From positions 62,001 through 126,000 of the forward strand of contig NZ_ANBA01000002.1 of NCBI RefSeq assembly GCF_000341085.1: a DNA stretch of 64,000 bases. Reading direction: 5' to 3'. A program made the translations under genes and the position numbers. This DNA is from Nocardiopsis ganjiahuensis DSM 45031. Its GTDB lineage: Bacteria; Actinomycetota; Actinomycetes; Streptosporangiales; Streptosporangiaceae. Numbering within the stretch: position 1 is the first letter of the stretch; each line of letters starts with the position of its first letter. Shown here piece after piece: positions 31,866 through 41,098 of the stretch. The notes beneath the pieces are model-generated. The model saw nothing but the letters and a program-made list of their open reading frames with translations, was not told the DNA's origin and made no database searches.

Positions 31866-33545
31866 TCAGGGTTCCGGGGTGCCGTTGCCCCGTTTCCCGT
31901 TGGCGGCACCCTCGCCACCGGCACCGCCCGGAGCGCCTCCGTCCGCTCGCCTGTTCTGGCGGCGGATCCTGCGGGACCGGACGGCCAGCGGTGCGGTGCG
32001 TTCCCGCTGCGCGCCGGAGCCCTCAGCCGTCTCGGCCCGGAGGGCCTTCACGAGCGCGGCCATCATGAAGAAGCCGATCACGAAGAACGGCAGCCCGAAC
32101 ACGATGATCGTCTGTTGCAGGGCGTCGAGGCCGCCCACCCCGGATGCGGTGAGGACGGTGGCGGCGACCACCCCCTCAGTGATGCCCCAGAACACCCGCT
32201 GCCGGGTCGGGGAGTCCGCGGTGCCGGAGCAGAGCATGTCCACCACCAGGGACGCCGAGTCCGACGAGGTGGTGAAGAAGATGACCACGATGACGATGGC
32301 CACCATCGAGAGGAGGGTCGCCAGCGGGTAGTGGGTCAGGAAGGAGAAGAGCGCACCGGGGATGTCCTCCTGCTCCACGACCTCCTCGACCAGGCCGCCG
32401 CCCTGGTTCATCTCGATGTCGAAGGAGGAGAGCCCGAACACGCTGAACCAGACGATGCTGAAGGCCGTGGGCAGGCCCAGCACCCCCAGGACGAACTCCC
32501 GGATGGTGCGCCCCTTGGAGATGCGGGCGATGAAGATCCCCACGAACGGCGACCAGGTGATGGTCCACGCCCAGTAGAAGACCGTCCAGGAGCCCTGCCA
32601 TCCCGTGTTCCCGAACGTGTCGTTCCAGAACGAGAGCGGGACCAACCACTCCAGGTACACGCCGGTGGTCTCGATGATGCCCTTGGCCAGGAACAGGGTG
32701 GACCCGGCGAAGAACACGAAGAGGAGCAGCCCGACCGCCATCACGATGTTGATGGAGGAGAGCCACTTGATGCCGACGTCCAGACCGGTCATCACGGATA
32801 TCACCGCGATGAGCGTGATGACGGAGATGAGGATGATCTGGGTGAGGCGGCTCTCCTCGAGACCGAACAGCGTGTTGAGCCCGCTGTTGATCTGCATGGT
32901 GCCCAGGCCGATGGTGACCGCCACGCCGAACAGGGTGCCCAGGACCGCGAAGATGTCGATCGTCCGGCCGATCGGGCCGTGGACGCGCTCTCCGAGGAAG
33001 GGGTAGAAGATCGAACTGACCCGGAAGGGCAGGCCCTTGCGGTAGACGAAGTAGGCGAAGGCCAGGGCGGGCAGGCAGAAGATCGTCCAGGTGTGCAGGC
33101 CGAAGTGGTAGAGCGTGAACCCCATGGCCTGCTCCGCGGCCTCCACCGATCCGGGTTGGGCGTTCCCCTGCGGAGGTTCGGCGAAATGGCTGATCGGTTC
33201 GGCCACCCCCCAGAACATGAGGATGCTCCCGATCCCGGCCGCGAACAGCATGCAGAACCAGGTGAGGTTGGTGTAGTCGGGTGTGCTGTCCGGCGGGCCG
33301 AGGCGGATGTGCCCGAAGCGGCTGAACGCGATCCAGATCAGGAAAATCAGGAACGACGTCACCCCGAGGATGTAGAGCCACCCCATCTGGGACAGTATCC
33401 AGTCCGAAGTGGCGCCGAAGACGAGGTCGACCGTATCGGTGAAGGCGATGGCGCACACGACGAACAGGACGGTCAACCCGGCCGATATGAAGAAGATCGC
33501 CGGGTTCGTCTCCAAACCCAGCTTCCGTGCCAGCTTTTCGAACAT
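31866..33545 (-). CDS. BCCT-family glycine betaine/choline transporter
   Basis: A 559-residue membrane protein with 12 predicted helices. VFYWAWTITWSPFVGIFIARISKGRTIREFVLGV near 330 is the BCCT signature with the tryptophan box that binds trimethylammonium. GLGTMQINSGLNTLFG near 210 carries the G-M-G-like unwound helix, here G-L-G, which in BetP-type proteins influences Na+ versus H+ coupling. The cytosolic C-terminus is basic and about 60 residues long. It imports compatible solutes under osmotic stress. The start at 33545 begins right before the first helix. Confidence 0.9.
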   Translation of the reverse strand: MFEKLARKLGLETNPAIFFISAGLTVLFVVCAIAFTDTVDLVFGATSDWILSQMGWLYILGVTSFLIFLIWIAFSRFGHIRLGPPDSTPDYTNLTWFCMLFAAGIGSILMFWGVAEPISHFAEPPQGNAQPGSVEAAEQAMGFTLYHFGLHTWTIFCLPALAFAYFVYRKGLPFRVSSIFYPFLGERVHGPIGRTIDIFAVLGTLFGVAVTIGLGTMQINSGLNTLFGLEESRLTQIILISVITLIAVISVMTGLDVGIKWLSSINIVMAVGLLLFVFFAGSTLFLAKGIIETTGVYLEWLVPLSFWNDTFGNTGWQGSWTVFYWAWTITWSPFVGIFIARISKGRTIREFVLGVLGLPTAFSIVWFSVFGLSSFDIEMNQGGGLVEEVVEQEDIPGALFSFLTHYPLATLLSMVAIVIVVIFFTTSSDSASLVVDMLCSGTADSPTRQRVFWGITEGVVAATVLTASGVGGLDALQQTIIVFGLPFFVIGFFMMAALVKALRAETAEGSGAQRERTAPLAVRSRRIRRQNRRADGGAPGGAGGEGAANGKRGNGTPEP

Positions 33546-34018
33546 GCCGACTGCTTTCTGCTGTCTCGGGGTTGTTCGACAGAGCGGGCGAATACCTGTG
33601 CCCACGTGTCGACCTCGGGCAAGGATACGCACAAGGAAAGCGATTCCGCCTCTGCCACTTGCCTTTGCCTGAAAGCTGAAACCGTCTTTCCTGTGGCACA
33701 CTCGAATTACATCACGAACAAGTTGGAAATCCTCCTACAAAACACGACAAATCTTCCCCTGCTCATATGCCCTTCAAAGGGAAAGCAAAACTCACCGGCC
33801 GTCCTCCGGCCGGGCCCGCGGACACCCGCACACGGGACCGGGGAGTTCCGTCGCCCCGCGTGCGGCGGGCGGCACGGCGTGTCGTCCGCCTGTCGCCGTT
33901 CCTGCGGCTCGGCCTTCCGGAGCCGCGAGGACACCGTGGTTCGTGGGAGTCTCGTGGGGAAGAAGCCCTTTCGTACCCGAACCCGACGCCCCTGATCGGC
34001 CGACCCTGGGAGTGCCTC
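33546..34018. other. AT-rich divergent promoter region
   Basis: 473 bp without a gene, between the leftward BCCT transporter and the rightward HAD hydrolase. The part 33640-33800 is clearly poorer in GC than anything else in the window and probably holds the osmotically controlled BCCT promoter. No unambiguous hexamer pair or hairpin was chosen. Confidence 0.45.
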
Positions 34019-34618
34019 TTGAACGCTGTGCTGTTCGACATGTTCGGCGTGGTCGCCATGGACCAGTCACCGACGGTCCGCGCCACGATGGTGGAGTACT
34101 CCGGTCACGGCCACGACGCCTTCTGGGCCGCCTACTGGGCGCCGCGCCAGGACTACGACCGGGGCGACCTGGACGGCCCCTCCTACTGGAAGACGGTGGG
34201 CGGCCTCCTCGGGGAGCCCTTCGGCCCCGAGCAGGTCGAGCGGTTCATCTCCCTGGACCTGGACAGCTGGTCGCGGGTGAACGGGGACTCGGTGGCGCTG
34301 GTGTCGGAGCTCGCCGAGGCGGGGGTGCCGCTCGGGCTGCTCTCGAACATCCCCTCGGAGTTGGCCGCCCGCTTCGAGGAACACCACGCGCGCGTACTGG
34401 ACCTGTTTCCGACGCTGGGGTTCTCCTGCCGGATCAGGCACGCCAAGCCCGAGGCCGGAGCCTACGAGTGGTGTCTGGAGCGCATGGGTGTCCCGGCCGG
34501 GGACGTCCTGTTCGTGGACGACAAACGGGCCAACGTCGAGGCCGCCGAAAGGCTCGGGCTCCAGGGGCACGTGTTCACATCGGCTCCGGAGCTGCGCCGG
34601 GCGCTGGGCCGCGGCTGA
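34019..34618 (+). CDS. HAD-superfamily hydrolase (haloacid dehalogenase-like phosphatase)
   Basis: A 199-residue cytosolic HAD hydrolase. Motif I is unusual: LFDMFGVV has the nucleophile Asp7 but M-F in place of the usual x-D general acid (D-x-D), though HAD epoxide-hydrolase-like members differ here too. Motif II is LLSNIPSE near 98, Lys in RHAKPEAGAYEW near 137 and motif IV VLFVDDKRANVEAAERLG near 160. It probably dephosphorylates a small metabolite. TTG start with GGGAG 6 nt upstream. The loss of the second motif I aspartate leaves activity in question. Confidence 0.8.
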   Translation: MNAVLFDMFGVVAMDQSPTVRATMVEYSGHGHDAFWAAYWAPRQDYDRGDLDGPSYWKTVGGLLGEPFGPEQVERFISLDLDSWSRVNGDSVALVSELAEAGVPLGLLSNIPSELAARFEEHHARVLDLFPTLGFSCRIRHAKPEAGAYEWCLERMGVPAGDVLFVDDKRANVEAAERLGLQGHVFTSAPELRRALGRG

Positions 34619-34819
34619 GGGCCCGACCGACGGGGCCGGCAGGGACGACGGGGACCGCAGCGCCGTCAGGAACGGCAGGACCGCCGGAACCGGTCGGCGC
34701 CGGATCGGCCGGGGCGTGCCACCACCGCCGTGTGGCGGCCGCGGGGGCCGGAGCCACGCTCCGGTGGCGGCAGCAAACCGCCACCGGTGGTCGTCGGCCG
34801 CCCGTGGGGCGGGTGCCGC

Positions 34820-35707
34820 TCAGGCGTCGAGCTCGCGGAGGAGCTCGGCGACCTTCTCGGGCTGCTCGTACAGGGACAGGTGCCCGGCCCCCTCGATGGT
34901 GTGCACGTCGGAGTCGAGGAACCGGCGGGCCGGTCCGTGCAGACGCGCGGGTGAGAAGAACGGGTCGTGGGAGCCGGTGGCCACTCGGACCGGGGTCCCG
35001 GCCCAGGCGAGGAAGGACTCCGCGTGGAGCGGGGTCGGGTGGGAGTGGGTACGGCAGTGGCGCGACACCAGTGTCAGCCACTCCGCCTCGGAGCGGTGCT
35101 CCTCGCAGCCGGTGTCCGTCGCCGGACCGCTGAGGAACTCCACGAGCCGGGTGCTGGTCTGCTCGTTGGGGTGGATCATCCACGGCAGGGTGGCGCGCAT
35201 CGACTCCGAACTGACGCCCGCCGCGGTCAACCCGGCCGGGTTGAGCAGCAGCATCCCCGCGACGAGCGGGTTCGGGGTCGAGGCCAGCGCGATCGCGGCG
35301 CCCCGCGAGTGGCCCAGGACGATGACCGGGCCGTCGGTGATCCGGGGCAGCAGTTCGTCGAGCCACGCACCGTAGGTCTCCGTCCGGGAACCCGCGGTCC
35401 GCTGGCTGCAGCTCAGACCGGGCTGTCCCGGTGGGTCGACCAGCAGTACCGGCCGGTCCGCGGCGAGCGCGCGGGCTGCGGGAACCGTGGTGGCGGCGTT
35501 GAAGTTGGTACCCGACAGGACCAGGACCGGGGTTCCGGTTCCACCCGAGGCGCGGAAGGCCTGTGTGGGGCCCAGACGGGTTTCCACGGGCGGAAGGGGT
35601 CCGAGTTCGGGCCACTGGCTCAGGGCTTTGTGACACCAGGCGTGCACGGACCGCTCAGCGGTTTCGGAGCGGTAGACGCGCGCGGCGCGCAGGGGGACGA
35701 CGGTCAT
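34820..35707 (-). CDS. Alpha/beta hydrolase
   Basis: A 295-residue alpha/beta hydrolase. VLVLSGTNFNAAT near 59 occupies the oxyanion position. Ser in IVLGHSRGAAIAL near 131 is the nucleophile, and the late Asp (ATGSHDPFF, near 241) and His (IEGAGHLSLYEQPEKV, near 273) complete the triad. DRPVLLVDPPGQPGLS is the strand 4 region. It is of the non-haem peroxidase/esterase group; substrate not predictable. The ATG at 35707 begins the conserved part. The nearby 470-bp upstream region is probably regulatory. Confidence 0.8.
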   Translation of the reverse strand: MTVVPLRAARVYRSETAERSVHAWCHKALSQWPELGPLPPVETRLGPTQAFRASGGTGTPVLVLSGTNFNAATTVPAARALAADRPVLLVDPPGQPGLSCSQRTAGSRTETYGAWLDELLPRITDGPVIVLGHSRGAAIALASTPNPLVAGMLLLNPAGLTAAGVSSESMRATLPWMIHPNEQTSTRLVEFLSGPATDTGCEEHRSEAEWLTLVSRHCRTHSHPTPLHAESFLAWAGTPVRVATGSHDPFFSPARLHGPARRFLDSDVHTIEGAGHLSLYEQPEKVAELLRELDA

Positions 35708-36177
35708 GGATCTGGTTTCGCCTAGAGAGAGGTGTGGTGTCCGCCGTGTGAACTTTCCCGGCGCACCAGAGAGGACTGTACGCCTCTGTCCGGCCACCCG
35801 CCACTCAGGACCCGGGGTCCTCGGTGTGGTGTTGCCGACGAGCTGCGCACAACAGGTCCCTACCCCTCGCGAAGTGTCCCCTGTTGGGCGTGTTCCCCCT
35901 GGTGTGAGGGGTGTCGATCCCGTCCGGAAGCGGTCATCCGCCGTCACGGAGTTTATTTCCGTCGCGGTGCGGTTCCCGACGGTCCGGGCACGGCGTCCGG
36001 CCGCTGGACGGACCAACGGACGGCCCTCCCGTCCGACCGGTGGACCCGGGGCCTCCGGGACGCCCCAGGCCCGCCGAGTGCGACTCGGCGGGCCTGGGGA
36101 CCGTGGCCGCGACCGTGACCAGGAACACCGCCGGGGCTACGGCGGGCCGTCCTGAGCACCGGTCCGGTCGGTCGGGG
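35708..36177. other. 470-bp intergenic region
   Basis: It contains the promoter of the leftward hydrolase and, at its right end, the strong terminator of the aldo/keto reductase gene (36063-36099). Between them no gene is supported, and I see no repeat or clear promoter. Confidence 0.4.
36063..36099 (-). terminator. Perfect 17-bp terminator stem
   Basis: CCCCAGGCCCGCCGAGT and ACTCGGCGGGCCTGGGG around GCG. It lies 79 bp downstream of the leftward aldo/keto reductase gene. Confidence 0.8.
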
Positions 36178-36996
<819 letters not shown>

Positions 36997-37120
36997 AGGG
37001 GTGCCTTTCGACGGTGATGTGCGGGTCGCGGCTGTGGACGTGCCGCGGTTGCTCCCACGGAGTCCGGGCCCGTGGCGGCGGATTCCCCGGGATGCCGGGG
37101 GCGGGGACCCGGGGGTCCCC

Positions 37121-37151
37121 ATGATGCCGACCTGGAGTGCACTCCAGGCAA
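37121..37151 (-). promoter_or_regulatory. MerR-type promoter with 19-bp spacer and palindromic operator
   Basis: On the minus strand TTGCCT (-35), exactly 19 bp, then CATCAT (-10). The spacer overlaps the perfect palindrome CCTGGAGTGCACTCCAGG (37131-37148). Long spacers with an internal dyad are the mark of promoters activated by MerR-family regulators, and the core resembles the ZntR-type CTGGAGT-ACTCCAG dyad. It points to the aldo/keto reductase. Confidence 0.7.
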
Positions 37152-37188
37152 ATCGCGGGGACCCCCTGAGGAACGGACCGGACCGGGA

Positions 37189-38196
37189 TCAGGCGGGCAG
37201 GCGCACCAGCATCTTGCCGGTGTTGGCGCCGCGCATCATGCCGAGGAACGCGTCGACGGCGTTGTCGATGCCCTCGACCACGGTCTCCTCGGTGCGCAGC
37301 TTGCCCTCGGCCAGCCACTGGGCGGCGTTCTTGTAGTACTCGGGGGCGAGGTCGCCGTGGTCTCCGACGAGGAAGCCCTGGAGCTTGATCCGCTTGCCGA
37401 CCAGCAGCCCGAGGTTGTCCGGGCCCGGGACCGGCTCGGTGGCGTTGTAGGACGAGATCGCCCCGCAGAGCGCGGCCCGGCCGTGGACGCGCATGCCCTG
37501 GATGGCGGCGCGCAGGTGGTCGCCGCCGACGTTGTCGAAGTAGACGTCGATGCCCTCGGGCGCGGCCTCCGCCAGCTGGCCCTCCAGGTCGCCCTCGCGG
37601 TAGTCGATGGCGGCGTCGTAGCCGAACTCCTCCAGCAGGCGGCGCTTCTTCTCCGGGCCGCCGGCGGAGCCGATCACCTTGGAGGCGCCGAGCTGCTTGG
37701 CGATCTGGCCGGCGAGGCTGCCGACCGCGCCCGCGGCGCCGGAGACGAACACCACGTCGCCCTCCTTGAGCCCGGCGACGGCGGTCAGGCCCGCGTAGGC
37801 GGTGAGGCCGACCATGCCGAGCGCGCCGAGGTAGGCCTGGGCGGGTACGGCGTCGGTGTCCACGACCTTGGCCCGGGACGCCTCAACGAGCGCGTACTGG
37901 CGCCATCCCTGGAAGTGCAGGACGCTGGCGCCGACGGGGACGTCGGGGCTCTCGGAGGCGACGACGGTGCCGATCGCGCCGCCCTCCATGACCTTGCCGA
38001 GCTCGAACGGCGGCACGTAGGACTTCACGTCGTTCATGCGACCGCGCATGTAGGGGTCGACCGACATCCAGTCGTTGCGGACCAGGACCTGGCCCGGGGC
38101 GGGGTCGGCGACGGTGGTCTCGACCACGGCGAAGTCCTCGGGCTTCGGTTCCCCGGAGGGACGGGCGACGAGGTGGACTTCCTTGGAAACGGGCAT
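37189..38196 (-). CDS. NADP-dependent alkenal/enone reductase (MDR, CurA-like)
   Basis: A 335-residue medium-chain reductase of the zinc-free leukotriene-B4-dehydrogenase/CurA group. DWMSVDPYMRGRMNDVKSYVPPF near 42 is the signature. GAAGAVGSLAGQIAKQLGASKVIGSAGGPEK near 155 is the NADP Rossmann loop (A-x-x-G-x-x-G). It reduces alpha,beta-unsaturated ketones or quinones in the cytosol. It shares a compact promoter region with the divergent LysR gene, which probably regulates it. GGGAG lies 11 nt before the ATG. Confidence 0.9.
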   Translation of the reverse strand: MPVSKEVHLVARPSGEPKPEDFAVVETTVADPAPGQVLVRNDWMSVDPYMRGRMNDVKSYVPPFELGKVMEGGAIGTVVASESPDVPVGASVLHFQGWRQYALVEASRAKVVDTDAVPAQAYLGALGMVGLTAYAGLTAVAGLKEGDVVFVSGAAGAVGSLAGQIAKQLGASKVIGSAGGPEKKRRLLEEFGYDAAIDYREGDLEGQLAEAAPEGIDVYFDNVGGDHLRAAIQGMRVHGRAALCGAISSYNATEPVPGPDNLGLLVGKRIKLQGFLVGDHGDLAPEYYKNAAQWLAEGKLRTEETVVEGIDNAVDAFLGMMRGANTGKMLVRLPA

Positions 38197-38237
38197 GGTT
38201 GGAACACTCCCCCTGAACGCGGCTTCGTGGGATCGGG

Positions 38238-38299
38238 GTATCGATACGACCACGGGCTCCCGACACTAAACCCGAACGCCATACGGGGACCAATAGAAT
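38238..38299. promoter_or_regulatory. Overlapping divergent promoters of reductase and LysR gene
   Basis: Leftward: TTGGTC (38288-38293 complement), 17 bp, TTTAGT (38265-38270 complement). Rightward: TAGAAT at 38294-38299, 7 nt before the GTG of the LysR gene. The two abut, so RNA polymerases would compete. The palindrome GTATCGATAC (38238-38247) lies downstream of the leftward start and may be an operator. Confidence 0.6.
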
Positions 38300-38306
38300 C
38301 GGCGAA

Positions 38307-39272
38307 GTGACCTATAGAATTTCCAATGGTTCGGCCTCGATCGAAACCACCCCCAGGGCGGACGGACCGCTGGACCTCCAGCTGCTCCGCACTTTCCTCG
38401 CCGTGCACCGCTCGGGCTCCTTCACGGCCGCGGCCCAGTTGCTGCGTCTGTCACAGCCGACCGTGACCACCCAGATACGGGCCCTGGAACGGCGCCTGGG
38501 GCACGCGCTCTTCGAACGCCTCCCCCGCGGTGTGGCACCCACCACGGACGCGAACGACCTCGCCGCCCGGGTGTCGGGGCCGCTCGACGACCTGGAGACG
38601 GTGGCGTTCCAGAGCCACCCCGGGACCGAGTCGGAGCCGACCGCGCCGCTGCGGCTGGCGGGCCCGGCCGAGCTGATCGGCGAACGCGTCCTGCCGGCCC
38701 TGGCCCCGCTGGTCGCCGGGGAGAAGCTGAGGCTGCGCGTGCACACCGGGCTGACCGACGACCTGCTGGAGGGGTTGCGGGCGGGGCGGCACGACCTGGT
38801 GTTGTCCACGGTCCGGCCCCGGGGTCGGGCTGTGCTCGCCGAACCGCTGATGGACGAGGAGTTCGTCCTGGTCGCCGCGCCCTCCTGGGCGGAGCGGGTC
38901 GGCCTCGCCCGGGTCCAGCGCCAGGGCTGCGCCGCCCTGTGCGGGGTCCCCCTGGTCACCTACGCCGACGACCTGCCCATCGCCCGCCGGTACTGGCGGC
39001 ACGTGTTCGGGGTGCGGTTGACCCACACCCCCGAGCTCACCGTGCCGGACCTGCGCTCGGTGATGTCCGCAGTGGTGAACGGGGCGGGGGCGTCCGTCCT
39101 GCCGCGCTACCTGTGCCAGCGGGCCCTGCTCGACGGGAGCCTGGTGGCACTGCTGGAGCCGGAGGACCCGCCGTTCAACACCGTCTACCTGGCCCGGCGT
39201 CCCGGGGCGTCCGACAACCCCCACCTGGAGCTGGTCCGCTCCCACCTGACCAGGGCCGCCCGTACCTGGTGA
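38307..39272 (+). CDS. LysR-family transcriptional regulator
   Basis: A 321-residue LTTR. The winged HTH (LDLQLLRTFLAVHRSGSFTAAAQLLRLSQPTVTTQIRALERRLGHALFER) spans about residues 21-75. A PBP-like effector domain follows to the end. The 20-residue Ser/Thr-rich N-terminal extension before the HTH is longer than usual. The GTG at 38307 is favoured by TAGAAT exactly 7 nt upstream (leaderless). It is divergent from the enone reductase, the classic LTTR arrangement, so it probably responds to an electrophile or quinone. Confidence 0.88.
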   Translation: MTYRISNGSASIETTPRADGPLDLQLLRTFLAVHRSGSFTAAAQLLRLSQPTVTTQIRALERRLGHALFERLPRGVAPTTDANDLAARVSGPLDDLETVAFQSHPGTESEPTAPLRLAGPAELIGERVLPALAPLVAGEKLRLRVHTGLTDDLLEGLRAGRHDLVLSTVRPRGRAVLAEPLMDEEFVLVAAPSWAERVGLARVQRQGCAALCGVPLVTYADDLPIARRYWRHVFGVRLTHTPELTVPDLRSVMSAVVNGAGASVLPRYLCQRALLDGSLVALLEPEDPPFNTVYLARRPGASDNPHLELVRSHLTRAARTW

Positions 39273-39293
39273 GGGCCGGGCCCGGGGCCACCG

Positions 39294-40250
39294 CTACTGG
39301 CCGTGCGGAGCAGCGTCCGGGTCCGGGCCGGTCCAGTCGCGCAGACGCTCCACCAGCTCGCGTTCCCGTGCCTCTGACAGGTGGACTCCGAACACCGAGC
39401 GCAGGGTCTCCGGCACGTCCTCCGCGGAGATCTCGCGGGTGTGCTTCTCCCCGTTCGGCAGGTAGGTGTTCAGGGTCCGACCCGCGAGCGAGCGCCGCAC
39501 CCGCGCGCCGTTGTGGGCGACGACGGGCTGCTGGGTGAACGGCGACGACCCGTGCGTGGCCGCGATGATGTTGGCGTCCTCGTAGTCGGACCGGTAGTGG
39601 CGTTCCTCCGTGAACTGCACGACGTTGAACCAGTCGCCCGGCCCCGGCCTCCGGTAGCGGAGCAGCCAGTGCCCCAGGTCCGTGCGGTCCATCCGGTACT
39701 CCCACGGTCCCGTGGCCACCCTCGCCCCCTCGGTCAGGGGGACCGGCTCGCGCGGTCCGACGTTGCCGATGCCCACGTCCACGTGCCAGTCCGTCCCGTC
39801 GATCACCACGGACAGGACGGCGTGCCCGCGAGCGGTCATGACGCCTTCGTCCGCGCCCATCAGCATGCGGGCGTTGCGGCCGGTGACCTGGAAGCCGAGG
39901 CGGTCGAGGACCGTGCCGAACAGGATGTTCTGTTCGTGGCAGTAGCCGCCCCGCCGACCGTGCACCAGCTTGTCCTGGAGGGAGCCGATGTCCAGGGGCA
40001 CCGGGAGGCCCAGGTAGGGGTTGATCCCCTCGAAGGGGATCGCCTCCAGGTGGGCGGCCTGGAGTGCGCGCAGGGTGGCCAGGGTGGGGTCGAGGGGTCC
40101 GTCGTAGCCGATCCGTTCGAGGTAGGCCGCGAGGTCCAGGGGGTCGGAGTCCCAGCGCGCGGACAGGTCGGGGAGTTCACCCGCGCCGGAGTGTCCCTCG
40201 GGTACCCGAGGGGTGTTCTGGCTGTTCGGAGCGGTGTTCTGAGTGGTCAT
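39294..40250 (-). CDS. nat: Arylamine N-acetyltransferase
   Basis: A 318-residue NAT-family enzyme. The Cys-His-Asp triad is complete: Cys104 in GRRGGYCHEQN, His143 in ARGHAVLSV and Asp158 in WHVDVGIG. It acetylates arylamines or hydrazines from acetyl-CoA; in antibiotic clusters, homologues form macrolactams. Length is a little longer than the 280 typical, with a Asn/Thr-rich N-terminal tail of about 30 residues. It is 78 bp downstream of wrbA on the same strand and likely in one operon. The ATG is preceded by CAGGAGTCACCG. Confidence 0.9.
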   Translation of the reverse strand: MTTQNTAPNSQNTPRVPEGHSGAGELPDLSARWDSDPLDLAAYLERIGYDGPLDPTLATLRALQAAHLEAIPFEGINPYLGLPVPLDIGSLQDKLVHGRRGGYCHEQNILFGTVLDRLGFQVTGRNARMLMGADEGVMTARGHAVLSVVIDGTDWHVDVGIGNVGPREPVPLTEGARVATGPWEYRMDRTDLGHWLLRYRRPGPGDWFNVVQFTEERHYRSDYEDANIIAATHGSSPFTQQPVVAHNGARVRRSLAGRTLNTYLPNGEKHTREISAEDVPETLRSVFGVHLSEARERELVERLRDWTGPDPDAAPHGQ

Positions 40251-40328
40251 CGGTGACTCCTGAAGGCTGAAGGGCTGCTCGGCGGGGCGGTCGGGACGAG
40301 CGGGGTGAGCGGGGTGGGCGGGGTCGGG

Positions 40329-40958
40329 CTACGGCCTGGCCGCGGCCAGGGTTCCGGCGAAGGCCGCCAGCCGCCCGCCCTGGTAGCGGGCGGCCGTGAG
40401 CACCGCCTTCGCGTAGTCGGCGTCCACCGCGGCCCGCTCCTCCACCTGGCTGACCCCGTACGGGTTGCCGCCCGCCCGGTGGACCACCTCGTAGTCGACG
40501 TATCCGGTGGGCACGACGACCGCTCCCCAGTGGAAGAACGTGTTGTAGAGGGAGAGCAGGGTGGACTCCTGGCCGCCGTGCTCCTCGTAGCTCCCGGTGA
40601 AGCCGGTGGCCGGCTTGTCCGCGAGCTCACCCGCCTGCCAGGGCCCGCTGGTCGTGTCCAGGAACTGGCGCAGCTGGGCCGCGACGTTCCCGAACCTGGT
40701 GGGTGTGCCGAAGGCGTAGCCGTTGGCCCAGCGGAGGTCGTCGAGCGAGGGTTCGGGGACGTGTGCGGTGGCGTCCAGGTGGGCCCGCCAGGCGGGATCG
40801 GCCTCGACCACCTCCGCGGGGGCCAGCTCGGGGACCCGGCGCAGCCGGACCTCGGCGCCCGCGTCGGCGGCCCCGTCCACGACCGCTTCGGCGAGCCGGT
40901 GGACGTTGCCGGTGGACGAGTAGTACACGACGGTGATGCGGGCGTTCTGCGCGCTCAT
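40329..40958 (-). CDS. wrbA: NAD(P)H:quinone oxidoreductase WrbA
   Basis: A 209-residue flavodoxin-like protein. VVYYSSTGNVHRLAEAVVDGA near 10 is the FMN phosphate loop, and YAFGTPTRFGNVAAQLRQFLD near 80 the second FMN loop. HGGQESTLLSLYNTFFHWG near 133 is the WrbA signature. It reduces quinones by two electrons, avoiding semiquinones. The ATG follows GGGAGGAACCG. It is first in the wrbA-nat operon, and three SARP-type heptamers lie upstream. Confidence 0.9.
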   Translation of the reverse strand: MSAQNARITVVYYSSTGNVHRLAEAVVDGAADAGAEVRLRRVPELAPAEVVEADPAWRAHLDATAHVPEPSLDDLRWANGYAFGTPTRFGNVAAQLRQFLDTTSGPWQAGELADKPATGFTGSYEEHGGQESTLLSLYNTFFHWGAVVVPTGYVDYEVVHRAGGNPYGVSQVEERAAVDADYAKAVLTAARYQGGRLAAFAGTLAAARP

Positions 40959-41033
40959 CGGTTCCTCCCTTGCGTCGGTGCCGGCGCCCTCGGGTTCGGC
41001 GCTGTCCGGCTCGGTCCCACTCTGGGTTCCGGC

Positions 41034-41062
41034 GCTGACCGTCGGCTGACCGTCCGCTGACC
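41034..41062. promoter_or_regulatory. Three GCTGACC heptamers at 11-bp spacing (SARP box)
   Basis: GCTGACC begins at 41034, 41045 and 41056. Direct heptamers separated by 4 bp, one helical turn apart, are the binding signature of SARP activators. Read leftward (GGTCAGC), a -10-like CAGAGT lies 9 bp beyond the last repeat, close to the 8 bp seen in SARP promoters, and points at wrbA. A related GCTGTCC sits 33 bp further left, in phase. Confidence 0.7.
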
Positions 41063-41098
41063 CTCCGCCGTCGGCGCTGACGGCCTAACGTGGGCGGC

